DNA of 64,000 nt from Rostratula benghalensis (lineage: Eukaryota > Chordata > Aves > Charadriiformes > Rostratulidae): contig VXAI01000020.1 of assembly GCA_013399305.1 (NCBI GenBank), positions 6,828,607 through 6,892,606 on the forward strand, in the 5' to 3' direction. Below the pieces are notes generated by a model. That model searched no databases and was not told the DNA's origin. It saw only the letters and a list, made by a program, of their open reading frames with translations. A program made the translations under genes and the position numbers. Each line of letters opens with the position of its first letter. Position 1 is the stretch's first letter. Positions 11,111 through 23,300 of this stretch are shown piece by piece.

Positions 11111-13904
11111 ATACAGCACTCTGCATGCTTTTATCTGTCTATCATTAAAATTTAAGTCTACTGGCCAAGCCATTGTTCATGACAAACGGTCTTATTTTTG
11201 GATGAAGTAGTAATTTGTAATCACAGAATGCAGTGCCTCTAATGTACTCTATTAAGTCTATTGGAAATTCTTGCTTACAAGTACTGGAAAATAATTGAGC
11301 ATGAAAATTAAGAATCCTTTCCATAGAAAGAAAATATTGTTTAACGTTTCTCCACAAAGATGCTTATTTTTTTAAAGGTTTATATAAGGTAGTACTACTG
11401 ATATCTAGAGGAGACATCCGAAGAGGAAAAATAGACTTGCAGTTGATTGGCAAGGTTTCATGATGGGATTTTATTAGGATAATTTTAGGTTTATTGGACT
11501 AGCAGACCACCCAAATGTATAAATGAATTTACCATGTATTAACATTTGTGTCCTCTTTTGTAGAAACAATACGGCTATCCTAATATAGTCATCATGATTT
11601 ATTCAAACGTCCAAACAACTAACTGTTATTTAGGTGTTTGGTCTTTTGTCTATTTGCTTTAATTAACTTTAGACTATTTTGGTATCTGTATTACAACTCT
11701 AATAAGAAAGAAATATATCTGTGATATTAAGTAAAGGGAAGAAGCAAGCAGAAAAAGAACACAAAGTGAAGTCAACACTGATGTTAAAAGAAAACACCGT
11801 AGAATTCTGAGCAGAGGCAGGTTGGTTTGGGTTTTGCCATTAGATATTTGAAGGCTACCAACTAATGTGTACTGCCTGGCAGTTTGTCTAGTGCAGTGTA
11901 CAGTATATCTTACCTAGTAGTACCTGGGTCTCATTTTGTAGAATTTTGGTAACTTCAATAGATTTATGACATATCAGCAGAGTACTATTTCAAAATGCTA
12001 GGAAAAACAAATTCCAAAGGCAAAGTAGTGAAAGTTCTGAGATGTCCTATAGTAAATGTGAATTAAAGAAGCATCGAGCAAGATCCCAAGAAGAAATGGG
12101 CAAGCAGATCTGAAATATAAATGATTCTGAAAACTATGTGTAGCACTATCACTTCAATACTTCTATGAAGTTTCTTTGCTTGATGCTATATTTTCCTAAA
12201 ATATGAAACTGGAAAATAGTGGTTGTTTATTAAAACATTCCGTACCTGGGTATATACTATGAAGTTCTCATTAAAAGCTTTCCCCTTTAACTGGAATTCT
12301 GAGACAAACAACCTATTTTTCTAAGTTGCTAACAAAACTGGCAGTTAACATTGCTGGAATATGAATGAATAGCAAATAAAATTAAAATACTTGTGTACTA
12401 AAAATGTGCAATGAGGAAGGAGAAGCCAGAATCGCGGGTTGAATATTACCTTAAAGACCTGACAGAAGAGTTATCTAATTTTTAAGCATGTTGAGGGAGA
12501 TATATACGTTCAAATTCTATTAACTACTTTCTAATGCTCTCTTGAAATCCCCTTAGTGTCCATCAACCTTTGTTATGTATTAGTGCTTGCAATCATAGCT
12601 TATGTTTGTATTTAACTGTAGAGATCTTTAAAAGCAGTGACTAGTAATTACTGTAATATCTTATTGTCCATGTTTATCTTTGTGAAGTAAGGAAGCATTT
12701 TTGATACCCCAATCAGGCTAAGTGGTAACTGTCCTTGTCTTGACTTGGACTTACTTTCTGTGTTATTAAATCGGCCTTTCCTGCATAAAATAGTTACAGT
12801 ACAAAATAAATGGATTCATTCACTATCATGGCAAGATAATGAATGCATTGTGTTTTTCTATAGCATTCCTACAGAAGTAATGTAGAATACAGCATGACAT
12901 TTGATATTTTCTAGCTATTTGTGAGTGGCATTATTTTAAAACTAACTTAAACACCTTTCAACGAAATGCATAATAAATGACCTTAGCTCTTCTAGCTTGA
13001 AATCTATTTGGAGGCTTTGTATTAGGAAGAACTCGAAAGTCCACTTTTTAATGACTCTTAATGCTAGGAGAAATCAGCAGAAGTTAAACAAGCCATTACC
13101 TTAGTGGAACTAGTCTAAGGTTGTCTGTACCCAAATGCACCCATTTATTCACTGTATAGCGAAAACCCATGTAGATAGATAGGGCTTATGCTACTGCCTC
13201 TCGCATCCTACTGTCTTGGAAATGATGCATTGTAAATAATGGCAACTAAAGATGCAAGTCCCTCCTGTATTTCAAATGTACAGGACAAGCCTGCCTCCTC
13301 TGTTGTGTCAGGGACATAATAGCAGAAAATATGCCATATCTTTTTTCAACAGGAGTTATGTTCTGTTATTTTTATGTATTTATGAAAATGAATTCAGAAA
13401 AATACCAAGGGCAGAATAGATTGTGAGTCCTTTAGGCAACATTTTTTATTTGTATTTTTATGCTTCACTATGCAGCTACAAATCCTAAATGCTATTAAAA
13501 CACAAGAAGACTATAATCATAGTTTTTAATACTTTCATTGGCATCTAGATATTCTAAAATGTCTAACCTTGCACTAAAGATAAAATAAAAGTAAGCAGCA
13601 AAATAAAAGGTAAGCATTGCTGTTTAAGTCTATGTATCATGAGCATCTGTATGTATAAATAGATAATGTGTATAAATGTGTGAAAGCATCATCAACAATT
13701 CTTAGCAAGAAAAGATATTAAATTCTCTAGGGACAAGCAACAGGAAGAAATAAATAACTCTTCTCTGGAACCTGTTAGTATAAATTCATCCATAGCCATG
13801 TAGTGCAGGTTAAATATTTTTGAATTGAAAGAAAAAAATTGCTTCTTTAAAAATAAATAGTATTTCACAGTATTAGTTGATAAAAGAATTGAAAATTTTG
13901 CAGA

Positions 13905-13920
13905 TTTTTTTTTTTTTTTT
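13905..13920. repeat. Poly-T tract
   Basis: Sixteen consecutive T residues lie about 27 bp before the 3' end of the minus-strand CR1 at 13947. CR1 elements do not normally end in poly-A, so this is probably an independent tract. Confidence 0.9.
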
Positions 13921-13946
13921 GACAAGTGGTGAGAAAAGCAAATTCT

Positions 13947-14370
13947 TAGAATCATAGAATAGTTTGGGTTGGAAGAGACCTTTAAAGGTCATCTAATCTG
14001 ACTTCCCCTGCAATTAACAGGGACAGCTTCAACTAGATCAGGTTCCACAGAGCCCTGTCCAACCTGACCTTGAATGTTTCCAGAGACAGCACGTCTGCCA
14101 CCTCTCTGGATAACCTGTTCCAGTATTTCACCACCCTTATTGTAAAATATTTCTTCCTTATATCTAGTCTAAATCTTCCCTCTTCTACCTTAAAGCTCTT
14201 ACCCCTTGTCCTATCCTAACAAGCTCTGATAAAAATTTTGTCCCCATCTTTCTTATGAGTCTTCTTTAAGTACTGAAAGGCCACAATAAGGTCTCCGTGC
14301 AACCTTCTCCAGGCTGAACAACCTTGACCCTCTCAGTCTTTCCTCATAGGAGAGTTGCTCCAGCCCTATG
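13947..14370 (-). mobile_element. CR1 LINE, 3' part
   Basis: The plus strand begins AGAATCATAGAATAGTTTGG followed by GTTGGAAGAGACC, the reverse complement of a CR1 tail. It continues through the conserved landmarks in order: AACCTGACCTTGAATGTTTC, CACCTCTCTGGATAACCTG, TTTCACCACCCTTATTGTAA, TCTTACCCCTTGTCCTATCC and TTCTCCAGGCTGAACAACC. It stops near TTGCTCCAGCCCTATG at 14370. The element is thus about 425 bp of CR1 3' end (C-terminal ORF2 plus short 3' UTR) on the minus strand, truncated at its 5' end. The frame is interrupted, for example by an A-rich indel around 14229. Confidence 0.95.
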
Positions 14371-17062
14371 TGCGTGGACAGACTGCTTGATTCACTGTTC
14401 TCTGTGTATCAGAGATTTAATTTCCTTTGTTCTTGACAAGGAATGTAAAGTTACCAAATTAAGGTGAATTGATTTTTTTCTTTGCTTCTTTCACCTGTTC
14501 TCAAAGGTTTCTTATTTAGTCTTTTTCTTCCATTTTTTTTTTCTCCTAATAAGGTGCATGAAAAATGCCAAAAACATGTGCATCTCAATTATGGGGAATA
14601 GGAAGCCTTGCCTAGCACTGTGTCACGGAGGTGTCCACATCTAATACAAAGGATAATTAATTTGCAGTATTCTGGTCAGGATTTTGAAGGAAGAAGAGTC
14701 ATTATTGCAGAAGAGTGATATTTCAAAGACAGCAGTTTCTTCTGTGTGAGGCCCCATCTGTTAAGCAGTGCATATCACTAAAACGGGTCCACAAATCAAC
14801 ACGTAATTGCATTCTCAAGGAGTCCATTACTCTTAATGGTTAAAAAAGAAACAATTGAACCAAGTACAATTTAAATAACATTGCAATTTCTGTTTTCTTA
14901 TGTTGCTTGAAGACAAGTTAGCTTTGTCAGCTCTGCTGTATGTTATAGTTACAAAGATTCAAGAAACATTTGACTTCTGTAAAGCTATTACCAGGAGACA
15001 GTTATAAAACCCAACTTCCCTTCTCTCCCCTGGTGATGATCTGCCTTAGGCCTTAGTTTCAACTTCTCCCTCATTACATCTACCCCTGGTTTCAGTCTCT
15101 GACACTCCTTTATTCCTTCTCCCCTGCAGTGCCACTTCCCCTATAGAAAGTAGGATCTGAGGATCTGTGGATCTGTGTCATTCTTACTACTGCTTCTCTT
15201 CTCTGTCTCACATTAGACATTCCAGATGGGTATCTCATCTGTCTCAGACTTACCAGGCTCTTAAGAAACAGTTTTATCAAACTTAAAGACTAAAAGTCTT
15301 CTGCTCCCTCCACCTCCTTCACAGCTGTCGGGGTTCCATTTTTTTTGAAAAAAAAAATCTATTAAAAATACTTAAATAAAATGAAAATGATTGAACGTTT
15401 CATGCTAAAATATAAATGGGTGCTGCCGTTTTCTTCTTGCTATGTTTTATTTTCTGTCCTATTAAGATTCAAGTTAAAGACATTAAAAAGTACTGCAGAA
15501 ATTCATTCAAAAGCAGTACAGTTACTTTTGGCCTATGTCTGATTCCTTGGCAGTAGGCAAATATTTAAGTAAATCAGATGAAGGAAAGGAATGTTCTTTT
15601 TTTTTTTCAGGAAAGCATCATGAAGTTTAAAATAAAGATATGCAGCTTGACATTTCCAGTAGTTCTATGGCATAACAAGGAAAAAGACTACATTTCTATA
15701 TTTATGTAACAATTTCTAGTTTTGCAGTATAGTATTTCCAAGTTTTGTTGTTTTGTTTTGGTTTTTTTTTCATTTATGATTGATACTCCATTAATGCTTC
15801 TTATCAGTTTGGGTTTTTTCCAAACCATCTGCCTCCTTTTAATATTTCTATTCCTTGGAAAGTTTTTAACTAGATAAATGATGAACTGTACTCTTTCACA
15901 TTCTTAAATGTTTTATCACAACTGCCTTCTCCATTTATTCTTCTATGCCTATTGGTAGAATTCTTGTAGGTGCTTCTTTTTCATGTTTCATGGCTGGTCT
16001 GGCTGCTCAGAGTTTGTGGTCTATCACTATGCTATGATCTAAATAGCTAGTCCTGTACAGAAGGTTAGGTCACACCTACCAGTGTTTTAGTCTCTCAACT
16101 ATTCCATGAAGGAAGGCTGTGTTGCTTCCTAAGAGGGTTATGATCTATATTTCATTTATCATTGTTTCTCCAGCCTTGCCAAGAAATGGTCACGTAATTA
16201 CCCTTTCCAGAGTAAAAGTTTATGGGGCTTTAGTAAAGTATGGAAAAACGGGGCTGTAAAATCACACAAGTAACTCCAGAAATGTGACATTCATTCCGTT
16301 GCTGAAACCTGTAAGATAAAATGAAGATCAACATAAAGAGATGCAAAAGAGTTTTTCTGTTGTTAATGTTGGTCTTGATGCTGGAATTATCAGGATGATG
16401 TTCTGTCTCTGGGACATGCAGAGAAATCAAACACAAATTATAATCGTAATTCCCCTGACCTTAAAAAATAAAATATGAATTTCCTCACAGATCTTCTTAG
16501 CTTCATTTTGACTCTCTACGTCAGATTTTTTTTTTTCAATTTTTAGGTTAGAATGTGGATGTTTTATGGTACCTTAAATTAAATTTCTAACCATATATGA
16601 AAAAAAAAAGTTCATGGGCAAGTGTCATGCCTTGTCTTGGACTCTCACTTTGTATTTCCTAGGGATATGCACTCTCCTCTCTTATTGTTGTGGTAAGATG
16701 CATAAATGGGGTGAATATTCATGGAACATTTTAGTATTGTTCAAATTTCCCTCTAGGGCATCCTTTATTACCACTTTATTAGAAAAGTATGAAGTCTCAA
16801 CTCAAGATTTATCTTAGAAATACATTTTTAGGACTTGCCTGATGTTCTCAACAATGTTTTCTTAAGAAAGAAACTCCCTTTAATTTTCTTGTTTTACTTT
16901 TTTTAGATGTTCTCTAGTAAGACACTACTATTTATTTGGTTCTTAAAGAAGTGTCTTTTGAAGAAAAGATTGAAGAACGTATGCTTACACTAGCATATGT
17001 CCATGATTTACATAGCAGTATGCTAGAAATTGAAACTCAAGGAAACTGTCGTGTCACCTTAC
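14371..17062. other. Gene-free unique stretch, 2.7 kb
   Basis: No exon or repeat family is recognised. The interval includes a possible conserved-looking segment (14755-14910), a pyrimidine-rich stretch (about 15010-15330) with a small GGATCTG tandem near 15157, a TTTG/T-rich tract (15745-15772) and a poly-pyrimidine run ending CAG at about 15610. The last resembles a splice acceptor, but a convincing exon does not follow it. Confidence 0.5.
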
Positions 17063-17651
17063 TGTGGTTTAACCATAGCCACAATTAAGCACCAAGCCGC
17101 TTGCTCAGTCCTCCCCTTTTCTGCCCATCCTCCCCCTTACATTGGGATGGGAAAGAGATTTGGAAGAGTAAAAGTGAGAAAACTCATAGGCTGAGATAAA
17201 GACAGTCTAATAGGTAAAGCAAAAGCCACACACACAAGCAAAAGTAACAGGGAATTCATTCACCACTTTCCATCAGCAGGCAGGTGTTCAGCCATCCACA
17301 GGAAAGCAGTATTCCATCGTATGTAATAGTTACTTGGGGAGATAAATGTCATAACTCAGAATGTCCTCTGCGTCCTTCTTTTTCCCCCAGCTTTAAATAC
17401 TGAGCATAACGTTGTATGGTCAGTTGGGGTCATCTGACCCAGCTGTGTCCCCTTTACAAGTTCTTGTTCACCCCAAGCCTGGTAACTCTTGGGTCAGTGT
17501 GAGAAGCAGAAAAAGCCTTGACACTGTGTAAGAACTGCTCAGCAGTAACTAAACCATCTTTATATTATCACACTGTTTCCAGTACAAATCCAAAACATAG
17601 CCCCCTACTAGCTACTGTGAAGAAAATGAACTCTATCTCAGCCAAAACATC
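17063..17651 (-). mobile_element. Solo ERVL-type LTR (TguLTR5-like)
   Basis: The whole block resembles, from memory, a very common neoavian ERVL-family LTR. On the plus strand it reads from TGTGGTTTAACCATAGCC, through GGAATTCATTCACCACTTTC and GTCAGTTGGGGTCATC, to CAAAACATAGCCCC and CTCTATCTCAGCCAAAAC. The family's sense strand is the reverse complement, so the LTR lies on the minus strand. In that orientation a TATA-like TATTTAAA lies at 17399-17392. A degraded poly(A) signal (ATTAGA, where the family usually has ATTAAA) lies at 17211-17206. About 590 bp is close to full LTR length. The 3' edge keeps the CCACA end, but the 5' edge has lost its last few bases and no target-site duplication is visible. 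No retroviral internal sequence or gene lies on either side, so this is a solo LTR. The frame at 17518-17712 lies in the LTR and is not a gene. Confidence 0.85.
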
Positions 17652-17811
17652 TATTGTCACTGTCTGGCACCATTTTGAGACATGGCAAAATTCTAATCTA
17701 GAAATTCAATAGTGACAACAAACAGTTACAGTAAGTATCTCTACTGGTAGATGCCTACACAGTCTCCCCCAGACACCTCACCTAACTTTTCACTCAAAGT
17801 TTCGGAACCAA
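17652..17811 (+). repeat. Inverted duplication, left arm
   Basis: This 160-bp arm starts TATTGTCACTGTCTGGCACC, right at the damaged edge of the solo LTR, and runs to GGAACCAA. Its reverse complement is found at 19376-19530 with about four substitutions, a 4-nt AAAC indel and a 1-nt indel, roughly 97% identity over the aligned bases. It is not recognised as any known repeat family, and the arms contain no open frame of interest. Confidence 0.95.
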
Positions 17812-19375
17812 TCATCTCCCCCCTGACACACCTGTAGAAAACTGAAATTGTTTAATCTGTATCACAATATATCCTGCTGTTAGGCAAAGATCAAATTCAT
17901 AAAGCATGACTACCTAAAGTTTCCTAATAAATTCTTATTTTAAGAATATCTAATTAAGAATATATCATCTCCACAAGCTGATTCTTTGTAACTGGAAATG
18001 AACTGTAATGGCCATCAGAAGGTGCAAATGCCAGACAATTCCATGACTGATAGCCAGAACGGTTTGCTGAATCTAAAAGTAGGAGTTCATGTATTCATTC
18101 TCTGAGAGGCAAAAACTACACCCCTGAAGCCAGTCATAATATTTAAACGTAACTTGCAGGATTTAACAAAACAAAAAAGAATAAATGTTTGAAGGATTAT
18201 CTGTCCATCTCATTTTAAGTGGATAATAAACTGTCAGTATAAACCAAACACAAATTCCGTATTATATTTACAGATTCAGTTACCGTAAGTTCTGTACAAC
18301 TTAGTCAGATGTTCATGAAGAAAGAAGGCTCATTCCCTTACCATTTTTCCCATGTCCTGTTACAGCTTTTTCACAACCATTTTTATAAATATTCATGTAA
18401 CTAATGCCAAACCAAGCTTTATGACTTTTTTTCTAATATCTTTTCCTCTTTGATTTAGCAGGAAACACATTCCTGTTCTCTCTAGATGCTCTCACCTATT
18501 TTTTTCTAATAATAATAAACAAATCCAAATTCATGAAAAGAATCTTATCTTCCCAAAGTAAAAGTACTATCTCTAGAAGGAAATTCCTTAGATTAGTTTG
18601 TAATAGTATTTATAAGGGAAATTTTGTTTCATAATGCAGTCTGACTTTATCATTTTTCCAAATTCTTTCAGTGGATTTTTGTCCTATCATATGTCAGTGC
18701 ATAATGGAAATAAATACATCCACATTTTATGACTTTTTTTTGCCCTCTGTTTATCTTGGGAACTGCAAAGTAGTTTAGTAGCTGGTTCTGCAACTTGAAT
18801 TTCATAAGCAGGCTGTTCTTACTCCACCATGAATTATGCCGTACCATGCAGAATCAGGTGTAAAATATATTGGCATTCTGTCTACAAAATAAGATGAAAG
18901 AGTTTTGTAAAGGGAGGTAATGCTCAGGGAGACCTGGAAGGCACCTAACTGTCTAGCAACTGAAACAAATTTACTGCTGATGGTGTTGCAAAAAGCAATA
19001 GTAAAGGAAAGTTTCTGTTCTAATATAAAAGTTCAACTAATGTTTATGTCACATTCAATCTGATTAAAGCTCCTCTACAGCACCATAACTTATTTTATTT
19101 ATTTATTAATGTATTTATTCCTCCCCTACAAGTAATTTTTAAAGGTTTCCTCTATAAATCATAATGACTTGTGAGGCCTAAATTTATGAAAAAAGACTAT
19201 TTGAAGGTTGCTAATCCGGTTGTTGGGAATCAACTGAATCACCAATAGAGGGAGCATCACACTGCAACAGATTACACAGAATTTTGGGAACAGATCAATG
19301 AGATACTTTTCATGTCCTAAAAGAAAGCAAGCAACGACTGGCAAAATAGATATATTTTTAGCTGCTGGTATTTAT
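17812..19375. other. Spacer enclosed by inverted duplication
   Basis: The 1.56-kb, AT-rich spacer between the two inverted arms has no recognisable transposase, exon or CR1 sequence. Its longest open frame is about 61 codons (19159-19344, minus strand), with no family motif. If the arms are inversion breakpoint duplications, this is the inverted unique segment. If they are terminal inverted repeats, it is the non-coding core of a non-autonomous element. Confidence 0.7.
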
Positions 19376-19530
19376 TTGGTTCAAAACTTTGAGTTGAAAG
19401 TTAGGTGAGGTGTCTGGGGGAGACTGTGTAGGCATCTACCAGTAGAGATACTTACTGTAACTGTTGTCACTATTGAATTTCTAGATTAGAATTTTGCCAT
19501 GTCTCAAAATGGTGTCAGACAGTGACAATA
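19376..19530 (-). repeat. Inverted duplication, right arm
   Basis: This is the reverse-complement copy of 17652-17811, ending GACAGTGACAATA at 19530. The outer flank here (TAATTTAGATGAAACTC) is unrelated to the LTR that flanks the left arm, although a CATCT pentamer occurs just outside both arms when they are read in the same orientation. The right arm lacks the AAAC insertion found at about 17719-17722. Confidence 0.95.
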
Positions 19531-19650
19531 TAATTTAGATGAAACTCACTGACAATTTCAGGAACTTTTGAGGAAAGAATACTGGATTAAGATACAGAAG
19601 ATTCTTGCAGCAGGAATGGCATACTTTGCCATTGTGACAATATGCTTGAA

Positions 19651-20076
19651 AGCCAAGATGATCAGAGGGCTGGAGCACCTCTGCTATGAAGACGAGATGA
19701 GAGTTGGGGTTGTTCAGCCTGCAGAAGGAGGGAGACCTAATAGCAGTCTTCCAGTACCTAAAGGGGGTCTATAAGAGGGATGAGGAGGGACTCTAGCAGG
19801 GAGTGTAGTGGTAGGATGAAAGATTATGTTTTTAAACTGAAAGATAAGAGATTTAGATTAAATATGAGGAAGGAATGATTTAGTGTGGGAGTGGTGAGGC
19901 ACTGGAACTGGTTGCCCAGAGAAGTTATGGATGCCCCCTCCCTGGAGGTGCTCAAGGCCAGGTTGGATGTGGCTTTGAGCACCCTGGCCTGGTGGGGGGG
20001 TTGGAATGGCAGGGAGGTTGGAATTCGATGATCTTCAAGGTCCCTTCCAACCCAAACCACTGTATGGTTCTATGAT
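19651..20076 (+). mobile_element. CR1 LINE, 3' part
   Basis: A clear plus-strand CR1 3' end. It starts at AGCCAAGATGATCAGAGGGC (the ORF2 KMIRGLEHL-like region). It continues with GTTGGGGTTGTTCAGCCTG, CTTCCAGTACCTAAAGGGGG, TTTAGATTAAATATGAGG, GGTGAGGCACTGGAACTGG and AGGCCAGGTTGGATGTGG, and ends CTGTATGGTTCTATGATAG. Near the tail, about 19994-20023, a GGGGGGTTGGAATGGCAGGG block looks like a partial duplication of the GGTTGGAA segment. Stop codons and indels break ORF2: the 68-codon open frame at 19568-19774 covers only its first part. It is about 425 bp, a typical length for 5'-truncated avian CR1s. Confidence 0.95.
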
Positions 20077-20346
20077 AGATGAGGACTAAAGCTAAAGGCA
20101 ACCTTATCTAAAGTTGAAAGAAGTATAAAGAGAGATGTGCACTAACAGGGTGATTATAACCATGTTTCTACTACTCTAGAATGCTGGTATTCCCTCCCAT
20201 CCCCACGCCCCTACATTATAGTATATTTACAGGACTCAGTTTTGAGCTTTTTCCTGGTATAATTTATAGTTCCAAATAGTTTTACCATAGACTAATAGAA
20301 TATGGGCCTTATCTTCATGTGTTCTCTTCAGTAGTAAGTAAAAATT

Positions 20347-20360
20347 AAAAAAAAAAAAAA
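20347..20360. repeat. Poly-A tract
   Basis: Fourteen consecutive A residues. It is not associated with any recognisable retropseudogene upstream. Confidence 0.9.
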
Positions 20361-23300
20361 GCATAAGTGTCATCATTTTATCTCAAGGCCATCTGCTACA
20401 TCATTTCTTGAACTCTTTTCTTACTGTCACTTCATTCAAAGCAGTGTAGCAGATGGTGTGGGAACCATCCCATAAAGTACCTTAGTTTTCTTTTGTTTAT
20501 AGGTATTGTAAAATATCTGTCTATAGATCACTGTTAACTAGCTACTCTGTAGGAAACCAATAAAGTTAGGTGAGTAGAATTAACAATTAATGATACACAT
20601 CCTGATGTTTTCACTTATTTAAATTATAGAGCCTTTACAGAAGGAAATCCTTCCTGAAACACTACCAGAGTCCAAATGACTAAAAAGACCATTAGAGTTT
20701 CAGAATTTTCTCTAATAAACTATTATTACATTTACTTTCATCTTGAGCTGTGTAAAATGGTTACTGTTTTAGAAACTAACACCATTCTTTGGTGAAACTG
20801 AGTTTTAGGTAGGTCTACACATCTCCTGTTACCTTTGTATAAAAGGATCTGCAAATGAATACAGTGCAGAGAATGGCTGCTGAAGGCAGGAGTTGTAAAA
20901 GACAATATGGAGTATTGATTGCAAACTCTCCTTGAGCCTTTGTCCTCTGATGTTTTAATGAGAACTTATTCTGAAGTGTGGTGCTACATAGCCCTTGGCA
21001 CTTAACTTAAATAGCCTACTTAGGAAACTGTGATCAATTAAGAGAAAGACAAAACAAATTCAGTCACAGAGAGCTTTAGAGGTGCAAAATTAGTCCTTGG
21101 TTTTACCCTTCTTTTACAGAAGGAGCTCATCTTCCTGAACACGCGGTGATCTTCAGAAGACAAACCAGCTAGTGTCAGGGGCTGAAGGTGAATATTATCA
21201 ATTCTGTGGAAGGATTTCTGTCACGACAAGACAAAATGGGAAACTATATCATATGTCAATTGCATTTAGGCAAATCTGTATCAGCTCAAATTTTGAATCA
21301 AGTTTTTTTATTGCTTATGAAATATAATTGTGCGCGCATAATATGCAGGATTAGACATACAAGGATTATAGTTTAATACTATTGGATTACAAACACAAAA
21401 CCAAGATATGGCAGCTGAACTGGGTGCTGGAATTAAGTTCTAAATCAAGAAGCAAGTTCACCTCACTGGTTAGTCTGTTCTACTTAAATGTAGTTAGTAA
21501 CAACAATTGGGATACCATTCAAGTAAGTGTGATAAAGTTAGATTTTTTTCCTCTTTCTAAGGAAAGGTCTTAGAATATGGTCTAGTACAGAGAATATTTA
21601 TACATGTTTGTGGACCAAAAATCAAGTTATAAGATTGGATACACTAATAAATTCTATCAACAAGCTGTAAACAATCCCATTTGTATTAGTGTGCTGTAGT
21701 CTGAGCATTTAGAAATGTGAGCCTTCAGAAAAAGATGTCCTTGGGACCTTTTCAGAGCACCAAACTTTGAGGTTAATATGTTTAGGAATTTAAAATTTAT
21801 TATACTTTGTTTTTTAGGAATTTTTTTTTGAGAAAGAATGCAGGAAAGAGTAGAATTTTGAAGCTGTCTGAGACTGATTCCAAGAGATGCCCTGTGAATA
21901 TGAAAATAAAGTGGAGAATTAAGAGTGTCTTTGTAGCTTTTGCATGAGCATTGGTCTCAGATATGAAAATTTCAGATAATTTAATCCATTTTGACATTGA
22001 TGACAAAAAACCCACCAAAGACACATGACGGAGAAAAATGCCTCCGAATACCCGTGATAAGAGCATGACAAATGAAAGATAGAACTTCCATTAAGTGAGC
22101 ATTACTTTGCATTCTCAGATCAAGCAAGCTGGGAAACCGAATACAGGCTTTAATAGTTTTAAGATGATGGGCTTCTCTCCTTATGCAGGCTCAACTTGTA
22201 AGTTCATGGGAATTTTGCTGTTGACTTCAAATACAGATAGAATTTTCTCTACTCTTCTCATTTATGATACAGAGGTGTAAAATGAAGGAGTGATTATAAG
22301 ATAACGAGTCAAGTGAAATCTAAGAGGATGATACTGTCATAGGGACCAGGAAAGGAGTCAGATTCATTTAAAGGGATTTGAACCTGTTGGAGACTTTGAC
22401 TCTGTCTTTGTGCGCATGTTTTCCTTTAGGAAAATAATTTAGATCTACTAAGAAAATCAATCTGAAGGAGTTTGCTGGCTAAAAATTTCTTCTCACTTGT
22501 CTCAGAGAAAGACATACCTGAAAATTGAGTCAGTGGAAACACTGGTAGTTATCTGCTTAGCAAATTTGTCATTGTAGTTGAAGGCAGTTTTTTGTCAAAC
22601 AGCATGTGACATTCCTTCCACATGTTCCTCTTTTGCCCTCCTGCTTTTATTTACCCTTTGTATTTGTCATTGTGCTGTTCGTTTGCTTTTGCCATACTGA
22701 ATTTTAGAGACAGATCAGATTGAAATTCTGATACAGGCAGAATTCTGGTACTCTGCACAGAAGATAGATAGAAACTGCATTTGATGACTAATGGTATGCC
22801 TATATAATCTTGTTATTTTGGAATACATCCCAGCATCCTGTTATACAAAAGGTAATGAAGTCAACTGGGTAGAACAGGTTCTGTTACAATAAACAAAAAT
22901 GTCAGTAGGGAATTCCTGTCCTATTTTAAGACCAAATTGTTAAAAGAATTCTGCTGTTCTCACATTTAAATAACTTCAATAAGAACTAAAATAATTTGGG
23001 GCTTGATTCCTGTACCTCATGTACTTCAGGAAATCCTTATACATAGGTTTTTAAGCACAGTATATAAATGACAATGCTGTTAGGCAGAAATGTTGAGGCC
23101 TACCTGGTTCTTATCACTTTAGAATTTCCTTTTTTTTGGTGTGTAAATGTCTGACAAAGTGCTATACAACATTCACTTCAAAGTGATAGTTTGCCACGCT
23201 AATCAGTCCCTACTGTTCAGACTGACCAGAATATGCTGTTTGCATACAGAAAAGATGATTAGAAATCTATGACTATGGTCATCAGTTATATTTGTGGCAA

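Larger units (their letters stand above)
7521..13946. other. Gene-free unique stretch, 6.4 kb
   Basis: Mostly unique AT-rich DNA. Notable contents are a short tandem duplication (8459-8502), a pyrimidine-biased stretch near 7960-8110, a candidate splice acceptor with a possible short exon (10382-10480), a very AT-rich possibly conserved stretch (10480-11110), and a T16 tract at 13905-13920 that directly precedes the next CR1. Open frames here (for example 8787-9095 minus, 102 codons) show no recognisable motif. Confidence 0.55.

Noticed and set aside
15590..15640. Poly-pyrimidine run and CAG at about 15610 as an exon acceptor
   Set aside because: The following sequence is AT-rich with early stops and no donor; T-runs followed by CAG are common here.
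17063..19400. Retroviral internal genes next to the LTR
   Set aside because: No gag/pol-like frame or primer-binding site is visible on either side; the LTR is solo.
17652..19530. Calling the inverted repeat a mariner-type transposon outright
   Set aside because: No transposase remnant, no recognised termini, and the TA at the ends is part of the palindromic arm; kept as one of two hypotheses.
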